Shown: positions 8,101 through 16,542, counted from the stretch's first letter. The stretch: DNA of 19,231 nt from Planctomycetaceae bacterium UBA2972 (GCA_002348315.1 DEAW01000026.1:1-19231), one strand, 5' to 3'. The notes: generated by a model from the letters alone, not told the origin. Made by a program: numbers and translations.

Positions 8101-9990
8101 TTATGGGACAACACGATTGGTTTGTTCAAGTTGGTTTAGAGCTCTATTGATTACGCGTACGACATATTTTCCGGCTGCGTATAGGTCTTGACGTGGTTTT
8201 AGGGCTTTGTGCAATTCAGCTATGACGGGGGTTGCCTGTTCGTCGATTTGGTCGAGAACTATGGCGGCATGGAGTCTTTCCCATTGAGCACCCTCGTGTA
8301 GTTCACGGACAAGAACAGGTAAGGCAAGTTGCGGCCGATTGAAACGACAGAGTGCCCGGGCCGCGGCGGTTCGCACGACCGAGGATGGTTCGGATTTTAG
8401 TAAGGCCTGCAACTGATCCGCCGAGTCCTGAGCGGGCGTGCCGATATTAGCAATTCCTGTTGCAGCCCAGTACCTTACAGCAGCATCCGGGTCTTGTAAT
8501 GCCTTAATTAACTTTGCTTTGGCGGTTGGGCCTTCGGAGGCCAAGCGTGCCGTTGTGCTGATCCGATGCACGAGCGTCTTATCATCGGTTTTCCTTAGGA
8601 TGTCAAATTGATTACCGAGGATAGTTTGACGCTCTATTAGAATTGGTTCAGCGATCAATCCGAGATCTCTGGTTTCCTGCACCCACTCGATGTGTGCGGT
8701 TCGTAGTGTTTTGAGTTCATCGGAATAGCTTGGGTTTTCTGCAAGGTTGTTTAATTCATGAGGATCGACCGAGGTGTCATACAACTCTTCGACAGGTTTA
8801 GTGTCGGAGAAATAATATTCAGCGGCTGCGGCGAGTTTACCCTGTTCATGAAGATTGCGGAGGTCCTTCATGGTCGCACCTTTTTCAGGTGTATTCATGT
8901 ATTGATAGAACGTTTTTAGCGGTTCGTAATTGCGTATGTATTTAAAGCGTTTATTGCGAACCATTCGAATGATGTCATAGCGTTCATCCATCCGGTCCCG
9001 CGCTCCATAGACATAATTTCGAGGATTGGGTTGATTGGGGCCTAGAAAAGGCTGTCCCTGCATATGTGTTGGAATCGTAACCCCCGCCAGATTAAGGACG
9101 GTAGGGCCGAAGTCGATCGAACTCACAAGCCGATCACTGACCTCTGCTGACCGTGCGACTGCGTGACTTTGAAATGCTTCCGGTACATGAATGATAAGAG
9201 GGATGTGTGTTCCTGAGTCGTAAAGCCAGCGTTTCGCTCGGGGGAGACCGACACCATGGTCAGACCAAAAAAAGATGATAGTGTTCTCGTATAATCCGGC
9301 GTCCTTCAATGCCTGTACATGAGCTTCACACCATTTATCCAAAGCTGTGATTAGCTCATAGTTGCGTTTCCAGTCCTCCAAAGCATTTTCGGTTCGGGGA
9401 TAATACGGAGGAAAAGTCGACAACGAATTGGGATCCTGTCGTTCTTTCTCGCTGAGTTCTTTGGTGACGGTCTCGTACTTTGATGCATTGGCGATGCCGG
9501 ACTCGTGACAGCCTCCAAAATTGAAAACGGAAAAGAAAGGCTGGTCAGGGTCGGGGCGATTCTTCCAATGCGCCTTTCCGGAAGACGCATCCCAGGATCC
9601 TGCTGGAGTCTTGAATTGATAATCCTGTTTGGCATTGTTCGAGCAATAGTAGCCGGCCTCTCGCAGGTATGTTGTAAATGGTTTGATGTGGTCTGGTAGT
9701 ATGGCCTGGCATCGCATGTGCTGCGTGCCTAGTGAGGTTTGATACATTCCTGTAATAATTCCGGAGCGATTTGGAGCGCAGACGCCGGCGGTCGTAAAAG
9801 CGTTGGTGTATCGTGTCCCCTGACTGGCCAGTTCATCAAGGAAAGGAGTGATGGCATGCGGGTCACCGTAGCAACCGAGGTGCGGTGAAATGTCTTCTGC
9901 TGAGAGCCACAGGATGTTGGGTCTTTCGGCTGCCTGAGATTGCAGGGTTGCCGATAGAAGAATGGCAATGCAGAGAAGACGAGTGGACAT
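8101..9990 (-). CDS. Secreted arylsulfatase-type sulfatase with C-terminal HEAT-like repeats
   Basis: The protein is 629 residues with a Sec signal ending near SQA (about 20). The sulfatase domain starts RPNILWLSAEDIS; Glu32/Asp33 occupy the usual metal-ligand position. The formylglycine motif is CAPNR (Cys71-Arg75), so activation by a formylglycine-generating enzyme encoded elsewhere is expected. FFWSDHGVGLPR (about 241-251) carries the second Asp/His metal pair, and K253 in RAKRW is the conserved downstream basic site. After the sulfatase core (to about 455) there is a region of alpha-helical pairs (about 475-610), with LQDPDAAVRYWAATGIANIG and SSVVRTAAARALCRF typical of HEAT/PBS repeats. 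The enzyme should hydrolyse sulfate esters, probably on glycans. It lies 94 bp downstream of the PQQ-propeller gene and directly upstream of the esterase gene. Confidence 0.93.
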   Translation of the reverse strand: MSTRLLCIAILLSATLQSQAAERPNILWLSAEDISPHLGCYGDPHAITPFLDELASQGTRYTNAFTTAGVCAPNRSGIITGMYQTSLGTQHMRCQAILPDHIKPFTTYLREAGYYCSNNAKQDYQFKTPAGSWDASSGKAHWKNRPDPDQPFFSVFNFGGCHESGIANASKYETVTKELSEKERQDPNSLSTFPPYYPRTENALEDWKRNYELITALDKWCEAHVQALKDAGLYENTIIFFWSDHGVGLPRAKRWLYDSGTHIPLIIHVPEAFQSHAVARSAEVSDRLVSSIDFGPTVLNLAGVTIPTHMQGQPFLGPNQPNPRNYVYGARDRMDERYDIIRMVRNKRFKYIRNYEPLKTFYQYMNTPEKGATMKDLRNLHEQGKLAAAAEYYFSDTKPVEELYDTSVDPHELNNLAENPSYSDELKTLRTAHIEWVQETRDLGLIAEPILIERQTILGNQFDILRKTDDKTLVHRISTTARLASEGPTAKAKLIKALQDPDAAVRYWAATGIANIGTPAQDSADQLQALLKSEPSSVVRTAAARALCRFNRPQLALPVLVRELHEGAQWERLHAAIVLDQIDEQATPVIAELHKALKPRQDLYAAGKYVVRVINRALNQLEQTNRVVP

Positions 9991-10084
9991 AGGGAATCCA
10001 AATGCGAGACGGATGAAAAAAAGCCGGTCCGGATGGTGCCGTAAAAGACACTACAGAACCGACAAAAGAAATTGTGGTGCAGGG

Positions 10085-11368
10085 CTATTTCCCAATGCAG
10101 AAAAGGTGTTTTTCACCGCGGATAAACAGTCTGTCGTTAGCTAGAGCGGGAGACGCATACACATTTTCGTTGAGTGGGTTTTCGGCTATCACTTCTAACG
10201 TGCTGCCGGGTTTAACGATTTTGGTCACTCCGTTATCTGCGATAAGGTATGCCAATCCATTGGCATGTAGCAAAGAGGCACTAAAGTGGTTCCCAAGCCG
10301 ATCGAGCCATAGTCGTGTGCCATCTTTGGTGTCATAGCAATTGGCTGTTCCCCGGTCATCGGCAACGATTAGGTAGTCTCCGATTACGACTGGAGAAGGT
10401 ACATAACAGCGAACTTCTTTGCTGTGCCAGCGAACATGGCTTTCGGTGATGTCACCCTTGCCGCGCGGGTCGATTCCCATCACGTGATAGGTTGGGTATC
10501 CGGCACACATGTAGAATAATTTTCCGTCATAAACCATCGAGGCTACAAATTGTTCGGTTGGCCCTTCGACGACCCAGTGGACATCACCCGTGTCAGGGTT
10601 AAGGCTGATAATATGCTTTGAACCGGAGAAAACCATTTGCGTACGCCCATCAATTTCCCGGATGATGGGGGTGCAATAACTGCGAATGCCGTACGAGCGT
10701 TTAGTTTTCCAGACGGTCTTCCCCGTGTTTTTATTCAACGCGAGAATATAGGAGTCTCCGTCGTGATCTCCGTTGACGATGACGAGATCCTTATAGAGAA
10801 CAGGGCAGCTACTATAACCGTGAGCGCTAATGAACTCGCCGGGTTTGACGAGCCACTGTTGCTTGCCGTCAAAATCGTAGGCGGCAACCACCATCTTGCC
10901 CGGGAAAATCTTTCGTTCAGAACCAACATTGGGTGCCACGATTTCCTGATCACTGGCTTCGAAAAAAGTGACGTAGACTAAATCACCATCGGTGGCCGGC
11001 GTTCCGGAGGCAAAGCTGTTTAAGGCGTGTTTCTTTTCCAGTTTGGCTTTGATGACATTCTGTTTCCAGAGAATCTTGCCATTGTTAGCATCCAGTGAGA
11101 TGAGTTGCCGTGATTGAGCTTCGAGGTCACAGGTGACGATGAAAGCCCGGTCTTCCCAGATGATAGGCGAGGCATGACCCACGCCGGGAATCTCGGTTTT
11201 CCAGAGAATGCCTTTGCCTGTCTCACCGTCCCAGGTTAGCGGTGCAGCTTTTGATAGGCTGGAACCGTCGCCTCGAGGGCCTCGCCAACCGGGCCAATTT
11301 TCAGCCTGGGCGGTAAATGACGTGAAAAGAGTAACGACGACAGTTGTAATAGTAACCAGTTGTTTCAT
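10085..11368 (-). CDS. Exported PQQ-like beta-propeller repeat protein
   Basis: The protein is 427 residues. The Sec signal MKQLVTITTVVVTLFTSF..AQA is followed by NWPGWRGPRGDGSS, a frequent opening of Planctomycete PQQ-like propellers (PF13360). Blade signatures recur: LISLDANNGKILWKQ, ILALNKNTGKTVWKT, IISLNPDTGDVHWV, NCYDTKDGTRLWLDRLG. Each is a beta strand ending in a tryptophan (G..LW/VW) that docks the next blade. Nothing shows that PQQ itself is bound; many such proteins are scaffolds or have unknown ligands. It is the first gene of the minus-strand cassette and is divergent from the PhyH gene, so the region 11369-11489 should hold the cassette promoter. Confidence 0.9.
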   Translation of the reverse strand: MKQLVTITTVVVTLFTSFTAQAENWPGWRGPRGDGSSLSKAAPLTWDGETGKGILWKTEIPGVGHASPIIWEDRAFIVTCDLEAQSRQLISLDANNGKILWKQNVIKAKLEKKHALNSFASGTPATDGDLVYVTFFEASDQEIVAPNVGSERKIFPGKMVVAAYDFDGKQQWLVKPGEFISAHGYSSCPVLYKDLVIVNGDHDGDSYILALNKNTGKTVWKTKRSYGIRSYCTPIIREIDGRTQMVFSGSKHIISLNPDTGDVHWVVEGPTEQFVASMVYDGKLFYMCAGYPTYHVMGIDPRGKGDITESHVRWHSKEVRCYVPSPVVIGDYLIVADDRGTANCYDTKDGTRLWLDRLGNHFSASLLHANGLAYLIADNGVTKIVKPGSTLEVIAENPLNENVYASPALANDRLFIRGEKHLFCIGK

Positions 11369-11420
11369 GCGAAGGTGCCTGCAGGTATAAATAGATTCAA
11401 GCTGATATGTCAGAAATAAT

Positions 11421-11450
11421 ATTCTACCTTTTTTTGTGTGAGATAGCCAA
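11421..11450 (-). promoter_or_regulatory. Candidate sigma70-type promoter for the PQQ/sulfatase/DUF1501 cassette
   Basis: On the minus strand TTGGCT (11450-11445) and TAGAAT (11426-11421) are spaced 18 bp apart, matching the -35 at 4 of 6 and the -10 at 5 of 6 positions. Transcription would begin about 45 nt before the PQQ gene start. A second, weaker candidate lies closer to the gene: CTGACA (11413-11408), 18 bp, TATACC (11389-11384). Such matches are common by chance in AT-rich intergenic DNA. Confidence 0.3.
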
Positions 11451-11489
11451 AGAACTCGCGTGCCTAACTTTTCCGTTGACCAATGTTAT

Positions 11490-12377
11490 ATGCAGGAAAG
11501 ACCGATTGTTGAGGATCTGCTTGAAGATTTATCTGAAAGTAGTACTGAGGAAGCGGATGCTATTTTGCAATCACGATTTCAAGAGAACCACTACTTGTTC
11601 TTTAGAGGCGTCTTTGATCAGAAGTCTGTCAACGCAGTTCGCAAAGAAGTATTCGGGCGATTGCATGAAGTGGGGGAAATCAAAGAACCAATTGAGGACG
11701 GCGTATTCACAGGTATGAGCTCACGGATTGAAGTACCTGAAGGACTCGGAGAGTTTTGGCGTAGCGTTTCACAGGGGCCGGCGTTGCGAGGTCTGAGTCA
11801 TGGTGATGTTGCTCAGCAACTCGTAAATCGAGTCTTGGGCGTACCATCGGTTGCTCATGATTATCTCTTTTTGCGTCCAGCAGTACCGGGGCGATCCACT
11901 CATCTGCACTACGATCATCCATTTTTCGCTCGAGGGAGCAGTCAAATTGTGACGATGTGGACGGCCTATGGCGACATTCCTGTTGAAGAGGGACCGTTAT
12001 TGATCGTCGATCAGTCTCAAGGTTTTCAAGATCTACTGGATTTATCACTGGCTGTCGACTATGAATCGAATGATACGCCGTTGGTTCAGTTGATGCAGGA
12101 CCCTGTCGAGTTGGCCAAGTCACGCAATGTTAAATTGAAAACGGCTAATTTCCGCGCAGGTGACGTTATTATATTTTCCATGACGCTGTTGCATGGGAGT
12201 CTCGATAATCGTAGTCGCCGTGGTCGAGTCCGTTTGTCGAGTGACGTGCGGTGGCAACCGGCCAGTGACCCTGTTGACCCTCGTTATGTTGGTGAAAACC
12301 CACCGGGGACAACAGGCGCAGGGTACGGGGAATTGAACGGTGCCAAGCCTTTGACCGTCGACTGGCATCAACGATAG
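11490..12377 (+). CDS. Phytanoyl-CoA dioxygenase (PhyH) family Fe(II)/2-oxoglutarate oxygenase
   Basis: With the ATG at 11490 the protein is 295 residues, normal for PhyH (PF05721); a GTG at 11460 would add 10 residues, and neither has a clear ribosome-binding site. There is no signal peptide, so it is cytoplasmic. The family opening appears as NHYLFFRGVFDQKSVNAVRK. The iron-binding triad is visible: HYD in THLHYDHPFF (His and Asp of HxD, near nt 11907-11915) and the distal His in MTLLHGSLDN (near nt 12192). RRGRVRLS just after it offers the Arg that binds 2-oxoglutarate. MWTAYGDIPVEEGPL lies between, as expected. The substrate cannot be told from the sequence. The gene stands alone: divergent from the cassette, and convergent with the orphan DUF1501 gene with only 6 bp between the stops. 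Confidence 0.82.
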   Translation: MQERPIVEDLLEDLSESSTEEADAILQSRFQENHYLFFRGVFDQKSVNAVRKEVFGRLHEVGEIKEPIEDGVFTGMSSRIEVPEGLGEFWRSVSQGPALRGLSHGDVAQQLVNRVLGVPSVAHDYLFLRPAVPGRSTHLHYDHPFFARGSSQIVTMWTAYGDIPVEEGPLLIVDQSQGFQDLLDLSLAVDYESNDTPLVQLMQDPVELAKSRNVKLKTANFRAGDVIIFSMTLLHGSLDNRSRRGRVRLSSDVRWQPASDPVDPRYVGENPPGTTGAGYGELNGAKPLTVDWHQR

Positions 12378-12383
12378 GAATGC

Positions 12384-13721
12384 CTAGATTAACTCGGGCA
12401 TCGGCTCATGGTCAGCGAGGTACTGTGGTCGACCTGTTAGATCCGGTACGGTCACCGTATTTGGATTGATTCCCATTTGATGGTACAGCGTGGCAATGAC
12501 TTCGCCAAAGTGCGTACGACGTTCTGTTGGGTAAGCTGCATGCTTGTCGGTTGCACCAATGACCTGGCCCATGCGCATGCCACCACCTGCAAGTAAGGCT
12601 CCACCAACAGCAGGCCAGTGATCACGCCCGGCATTTTTATTAATGCGTGGAGTACGACCAAACTCGCCCCAGGCAACAACGGAAACATCGTCGGCCATAC
12701 CTCGTTGGTTCAAGTCCTCAATGAGCGCTGAAAGCGCCTGATCGAAGTAAGGTAGGTGTGTATCCCGGGCTTCTGAGAAGTTATTGCTGTGGAAATCCCA
12801 ACGTCCGAAATTCAGCGTTACCACTCGAGCTCCGGCTTCTACGAGCCGCCGGGCCATTAAGAAATGTTTGTTATTTCGAGGTGCACCGTCACCATACCGG
12901 GCTTCATGACCGGTACCGTAGCGTTCGAGCGTGGCGGGATCTTCCTTACTGAGATCCATCGCTTCGGCTAAGCGGCTGGATGTGAGGATTCCCAATGCTT
13001 GTGCCGTGATATCATCGACCTGATCGTAAATGCGGTCGGCGTCCACTTTGCGTCTAAAGGAATCAAATTGTTGTAATAAGCCGGTGCGTGCATCAAGTCG
13101 TTGTTGATTACCACCGTTTAGAACCATATCCTTTTTGGCGGGACCGGATGGTCGAAAGGCTGCGTTTGAAATTCCCAGAAATCCGGGTAAGCCCGGAGAG
13201 CCATAAGGAGGGTGGCCGGCATCTGGTGCCAACCCGATAAATGGAGGTACATCCGGCGATGTGGGCCCGAGAAGTTTAGAAACACAGGCGCCCACCGAAG
13301 GCCAGCCTTCGGTCGGTTCACCGGGTTTCTGACGACCGGTATAGCAAATGTAGGAATCGTGTGAACCGTTTGGCGATCCATAGACCGCTCGCAGTGGAAC
13401 ACACTTGTCCATGATTTTGGCCATGTAGGGCATGTGTTCGGAAATCCGGATGCCTGGTACGTTGGTATCGATCGGATCGAATTCGCCTCGGATCTCTGCC
13501 GGGGCATCTGGCTTTAGATCATACATGTCCTGATGAGGTGGAGCACCTACCAGATAGATCATGATAATTGCTTTTTTGGAATTCGTGACGCCAGCTTGTG
13601 CTTCGGCCTGGAGCAATTGAGGCAGCGTTAGGCCACCCATTCCCAATGCTCCAATTTTCATGAATTCACGACGCGATACTCCGCTACACAGTTGAGCTGT
13701 ATTCGTACCAATATTGAGCAT
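12384..13721 (-). CDS. DUF1501 family protein, Tat-exported (orphan copy B)
   Basis: The protein is 445 residues, shorter than the two paired copies. It has a textbook Tat signal, SRREFMKIGALGMGGL (residues 16-31). DUF1501 blocks are all present but divergent: YLVGAPPHQDMYDLKPDAP in place of the GG..D.FDYKP form, NFGRWDFHSNN, AWGEFGRTPRIN, and NAGRDHWPAVGGALLAGGG. It ends with HQMGINPNTVTVPD and GRPQYL. The reaction is unknown; family placement in the alkaline-phosphatase superfamily is established, function is not. Unlike the other two copies it has no PSCyt/DUF1553 partner next to it. It is divergent from the NHL-propeller gene across 181 bp. Confidence 0.92.
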   Translation of the reverse strand: MLNIGTNTAQLCSGVSRREFMKIGALGMGGLTLPQLLQAEAQAGVTNSKKAIIMIYLVGAPPHQDMYDLKPDAPAEIRGEFDPIDTNVPGIRISEHMPYMAKIMDKCVPLRAVYGSPNGSHDSYICYTGRQKPGEPTEGWPSVGACVSKLLGPTSPDVPPFIGLAPDAGHPPYGSPGLPGFLGISNAAFRPSGPAKKDMVLNGGNQQRLDARTGLLQQFDSFRRKVDADRIYDQVDDITAQALGILTSSRLAEAMDLSKEDPATLERYGTGHEARYGDGAPRNNKHFLMARRLVEAGARVVTLNFGRWDFHSNNFSEARDTHLPYFDQALSALIEDLNQRGMADDVSVVAWGEFGRTPRINKNAGRDHWPAVGGALLAGGGMRMGQVIGATDKHAAYPTERRTHFGEVIATLYHQMGINPNTVTVPDLTGRPQYLADHEPMPELI

Positions 13722-13902
13722 TTGTCTTCACCTTATGGTTGATATCAATCACTCTTATTATATCGTCAAACGGCCATATAAATATATAGAAGTAGCCGGA
13801 AGTGGCATAGAACTTCTGATATGGATTGTTCCGGAATGCTTTGTATGGGGTATTATTGAGGAAATGGAACTCCAACTCCCCTCCCTGTTTAGAGTACTGA
13901 AC
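13722..13902. promoter_or_regulatory. Divergent intergenic region between orphan DUF1501 and NHL-propeller genes
   Basis: This 181-bp AT-rich gap is the longest non-coding stretch in the window and should hold promoters for both genes. A perfect 10-bp palindrome, TTGATATCAA (13739-13748), sits 18 bp before the DUF1501 start and could be an operator. On the minus strand a perfect TATAAT (13762-13757) is present, but its -35 position is poor. TTGACG (13769-13764) with GATATC 17 bp downstream is an alternative. The plus-strand frame stays open through the gap, but its composition does not look coding. Confidence 0.4.
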
Positions 13903-14988
13903 ATGACTAAGCAAAATAACAATGGCATCAATCGCAGGACGTTTTTTAAGGAAACTGCGGCTACCAGCGCGTTGTCACTGACTGTGCCGGCCGTAATCAC
14001 CGCTTCCAAAACCGATTCCCAACTCATCGTGGGTGAGGGCGATTACCAGTATGAAGTGACACATGATTGGGCTCAGTTGCCAAGTGAATATCACTGGCAG
14101 ACGACTCACAATGTTGCCGTCGACAAATCGGGTAACGTGTATGTAATCCATGAGGGGCGTCAAAACCTAAAAGATCACCCATCGATATTTGTATTCGATA
14201 AGAAGGGGCGTTTTGTTCGTGCCTTCGGTAGCCAATTCCAGGGTGGTGGTCACGGTATTGAAGTGAGACAGGAGGGCAAAGAAGAGTTCCTCTATGTGTG
14301 CGCATATCAGAACGTAAAGGCATTTGCCAAAATGACCCTCAAGGGAGAGACCGTCTGGCACAAATTTGCTCCTCTAGAATCGGGAAAGTATGCCGAAGAA
14401 GAAGCGACGAACCCACAAAAGAAATGGGGGCCAAATCGCTTCCTTCCCACAAATTTTGCATTTCTGGACAATGGCGAGTTCCTACTGGTCGATGGATACG
14501 GTGCGTATTACGTGCACCATTATGATAAAGATGGAAACTGGAAGAGTTGTTGGGGTGGGCCGGGCGATGGCGAAGGCACATTCAAAACGCCACACGGCAT
14601 TTGGATCGATAAGCGAGGCGACGATGATGTCGTGGTGATTTGTGACCGTGCCCATCATACGCTGCAATACCTCACAGTGGATGGCAAACACATCAAAACC
14701 CAAACAGGGTTTGGACTACCGGCCAATGTCGATAGCTTCGAAGAGTTACTGCTCGTGCCGGAACTGCATGCCCGGGTCACCTTGCTCGGAGGGGACAATA
14801 AAGTAGTAGCTCATCTTGGCGATGACGTTCAACGAGTGACAAGTGAAGGGGGGATCCGTAATGATCCAGCGAAATGGCGTGAGGGGAAATTCGTGCATCC
14901 GCATGATGCCTGTTTTGATCGCAAAGGGAATATCATGGTTGCCGAGTGGGTAGCTACCGGCCGGGTATCCAAACTGACGCGGCTGTAA
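13903..14988 (+). CDS. Tat-exported NHL-repeat (six-bladed beta-propeller) protein
   Basis: With the start at ATG 13903 the protein is 361 residues. A Tat-like signal, NRRTFFKE (residues 10-17), is followed by a hydrophobic stretch, ALSLTVPAVI. The open frame reaches back to 13714 (TTG), but that extension would bury the Tat motif 70 residues in, so the later ATG is preferred; an ATG at 13864 is also possible. NHL-type strands recur: HNVAVDKSGNVYVIHEG, PSIFVFDKKGRFVRAFG, TPHGIWIDKRGDDDVVVICD, HPHDACFDRKGNIMVAEW. The ligand or enzymatic activity is unknown; such propellers resemble peptidyl-amidating lyase and TolB-like domains. It is divergent from the orphan DUF1501 gene and convergent with the second DUF1501/PSCyt pair, with a shared terminator between. 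Confidence 0.85.
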   Translation: MTKQNNNGINRRTFFKETAATSALSLTVPAVITASKTDSQLIVGEGDYQYEVTHDWAQLPSEYHWQTTHNVAVDKSGNVYVIHEGRQNLKDHPSIFVFDKKGRFVRAFGSQFQGGGHGIEVRQEGKEEFLYVCAYQNVKAFAKMTLKGETVWHKFAPLESGKYAEEEATNPQKKWGPNRFLPTNFAFLDNGEFLLVDGYGAYYVHHYDKDGNWKSCWGGPGDGEGTFKTPHGIWIDKRGDDDVVVICDRAHHTLQYLTVDGKHIKTQTGFGLPANVDSFEELLLVPELHARVTLLGGDNKVVAHLGDDVQRVTSEGGIRNDPAKWREGKFVHPHDACFDRKGNIMVAEWVATGRVSKLTRL

Positions 14989-15020
14989 ATCACTCTGAAC
15001 GAATCGAATAACGATCAACT

Positions 15021-15061
15021 AAAAAAGGCCTTCAGATAAATCAGTTAACTGAAGGCCTTTT
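15021..15061. terminator. Bidirectional intrinsic terminator between convergent genes
   Basis: A perfect 13-bp inverted repeat pairs AAAAGGCCTTCAG (15023-15035) with CTGAAGGCCTTTT (15049-15061) around a 13-nt loop. Read on the plus strand the stem ends in TTTT; on the minus strand it ends in TTTTTT. It lies 34 bp after the NHL gene stop and 23 bp after the DUF1501 stop on the other strand, so it serves both. Confidence 0.9.
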
Positions 15062-15084
15062 GCGTAGGGGATCATCGTGATTCA

Positions 15085-16542
15085 TTAGGCGATCACAGTC
15101 TGAATCGGTTGAGCTCCTTCCACTCCGACCAGACGTTGGTCCAGCCCATCGTAGAAGTAGGAAAGTTTGTTGGGATCAAATCCCAGTTGGTGTAATACCG
15201 TTGCGTGGAGGTGCTTGACGTGGAAGCGTTCATCAACAGCACGACTCCCTAATTCATCGGTCGTGCCGACGCTTACGCCACCCTTAATACCACCACCGGC
15301 CATCCACATGGTAAAGCCGTAGCTATTATGGTCACGGCCTGTGCCTTTGGCATATTCGGCAGTCGGTTGACGACCAAATTCTCCGCCCCATACGATCAGC
15401 GTGTCTTTAAGCATGTCCCGACGTTTGAGGTCCTTGATGAGGCCGGCGATAGGCTTGTCAGTTTCGCCGGCATGGAGTTCGTGATTGTATTTCAGGTCAC
15501 CATGAGCATCCCAGTTGGCATCATTGTGATTTCCACCGGAGTAGATTTGAACGAAACGGACGCCCCGTTCCACCAGACGTCGCGCCATCAGGCATTGGCG
15601 TCCAAACTTAGATGAGCGTTCGACATCCAGGCCGTAGAGTTGATGTGTCTCTTCGGTTTCATCGTCAATGTTAGTAGCTTCCGGTGCAGCGGTTTGCATG
15701 CGAAATGCCAGTTCGTAATTGGCAATGCGTGCTGCTAGTTGCGTGTTCTCGATGCGAGACCTTTGGTGTTCTTCATTATATTCCTTCAGTGTCGCCAGGA
15801 GTTTTTGTTGGGTTTCCCGTGTCATGCCGGCAGGCGGGTTTAGGTTGAGGATCGGGCTGCCTTCACTCCGCATGATCGTCGCCTGGTAGCTGGCGGGCAT
15901 ATAGCCGCAGGACCAATTCTTAGCACCGGAAATCGGACCGCCTCGGGGATCGAGCATTACGACGAAGCCCGGCAAGTTCTGGTTTTCGCTTCCCAGGCCG
16001 TAGTTGACCCACGATCCCAGGCAGGGGGCTCCACTAAGAATTCGACCGCTGTTCATCATCAGCATGGCAGAGCCGTGGATTGGGGAGTCCGCGGTCATGG
16101 AGTGGATAAACGCAATGTCATCGACGCAGGTTGCAAGGTTAGGGAACAGATCGGAGACCCATTTTCCGCATTCACCGTATTGCTTGAAGTCCCAGCGAGG
16201 TTCAACAATTCGCCCCTGGTTTCGATGACCTCCGCGACCAAACGTTTTGACATCGACCGTTTTGTTGTCCATACCTTTCATGTCTGGTTTGTAGTCGAAC
16301 GTATCGATATGGCTCGGGCCACCATACATGTACAGAAAGATGACCGATTTTGCTTTTGGTTGGAAATGGGGTTTTTTGGGCGCAAGAGGGTTTTCCCATT
16401 TCGTTTTGCCGTCGGCAGCAACGGCCTGATTTTCGAAGAAGCCCTCTTCGCTCAGGAGTCCGGCGAGTGCCGTTCCGGCAAACCCCGCTCCTGATTGCCA
16501 AATGAATTCTCGTCGTGTGCGTCCGCAAAAATTCTTAGTCAT
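15085..16542 (-). CDS. DUF1501 family protein, Tat-exported (copy C)
   Basis: The protein is 485 residues with a Tat signal at 9-13 (TRREF) followed by FAGTALAGLL. DUF1501 blocks are FLYMYGGPSHIDTFDYKPD, ANWDAHGDLKYNH, WGGEFGRQPTAEYAKGTG and RDHNSYGFTMWMAGGGIKGG, ending in HQLGFDPNKLSYFYDGLDQR. The FDYKP, GRDHN and YYHNG/FYDG endings make it closer to copy A (3204-4670) than to the orphan copy. The family reaction is unknown. It lies 56 bp downstream of the PSCyt/DUF1553 gene, a larger gap than in the first pair but without a visible terminator. Transcription should stop at the hairpin at 15021-15061. Confidence 0.94.
   Translation of the reverse strand: MTKNFCGRTRREFIWQSGAGFAGTALAGLLSEEGFFENQAVAADGKTKWENPLAPKKPHFQPKAKSVIFLYMYGGPSHIDTFDYKPDMKGMDNKTVDVKTFGRGGHRNQGRIVEPRWDFKQYGECGKWVSDLFPNLATCVDDIAFIHSMTADSPIHGSAMLMMNSGRILSGAPCLGSWVNYGLGSENQNLPGFVVMLDPRGGPISGAKNWSCGYMPASYQATIMRSEGSPILNLNPPAGMTRETQQKLLATLKEYNEEHQRSRIENTQLAARIANYELAFRMQTAAPEATNIDDETEETHQLYGLDVERSSKFGRQCLMARRLVERGVRFVQIYSGGNHNDANWDAHGDLKYNHELHAGETDKPIAGLIKDLKRRDMLKDTLIVWGGEFGRQPTAEYAKGTGRDHNSYGFTMWMAGGGIKGGVSVGTTDELGSRAVDERFHVKHLHATVLHQLGFDPNKLSYFYDGLDQRLVGVEGAQPIQTVIA

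Noticed and set aside
10012..10045. GC-rich stretch followed by a T run on the minus strand between the PQQ-propeller and sulfatase genes
   Set aside because: The only self-complementary part (CCGGACCGG) would need a one-base loop, so it cannot form a terminator stem; the cassette is treated as continuous.
12370..12405. Possible terminator between the convergent PhyH and orphan DUF1501 genes
   Set aside because: Only a 5-bp stem (ATGCC with GGCAT) with a long loop and no T tract; too weak to call.
13714..13902. N-terminal extension of the NHL-propeller protein from a TTG start
   Set aside because: It would place the twin-arginine motif more than 70 residues in and would overlap the divergent DUF1501 start; the extension's composition does not look coding.
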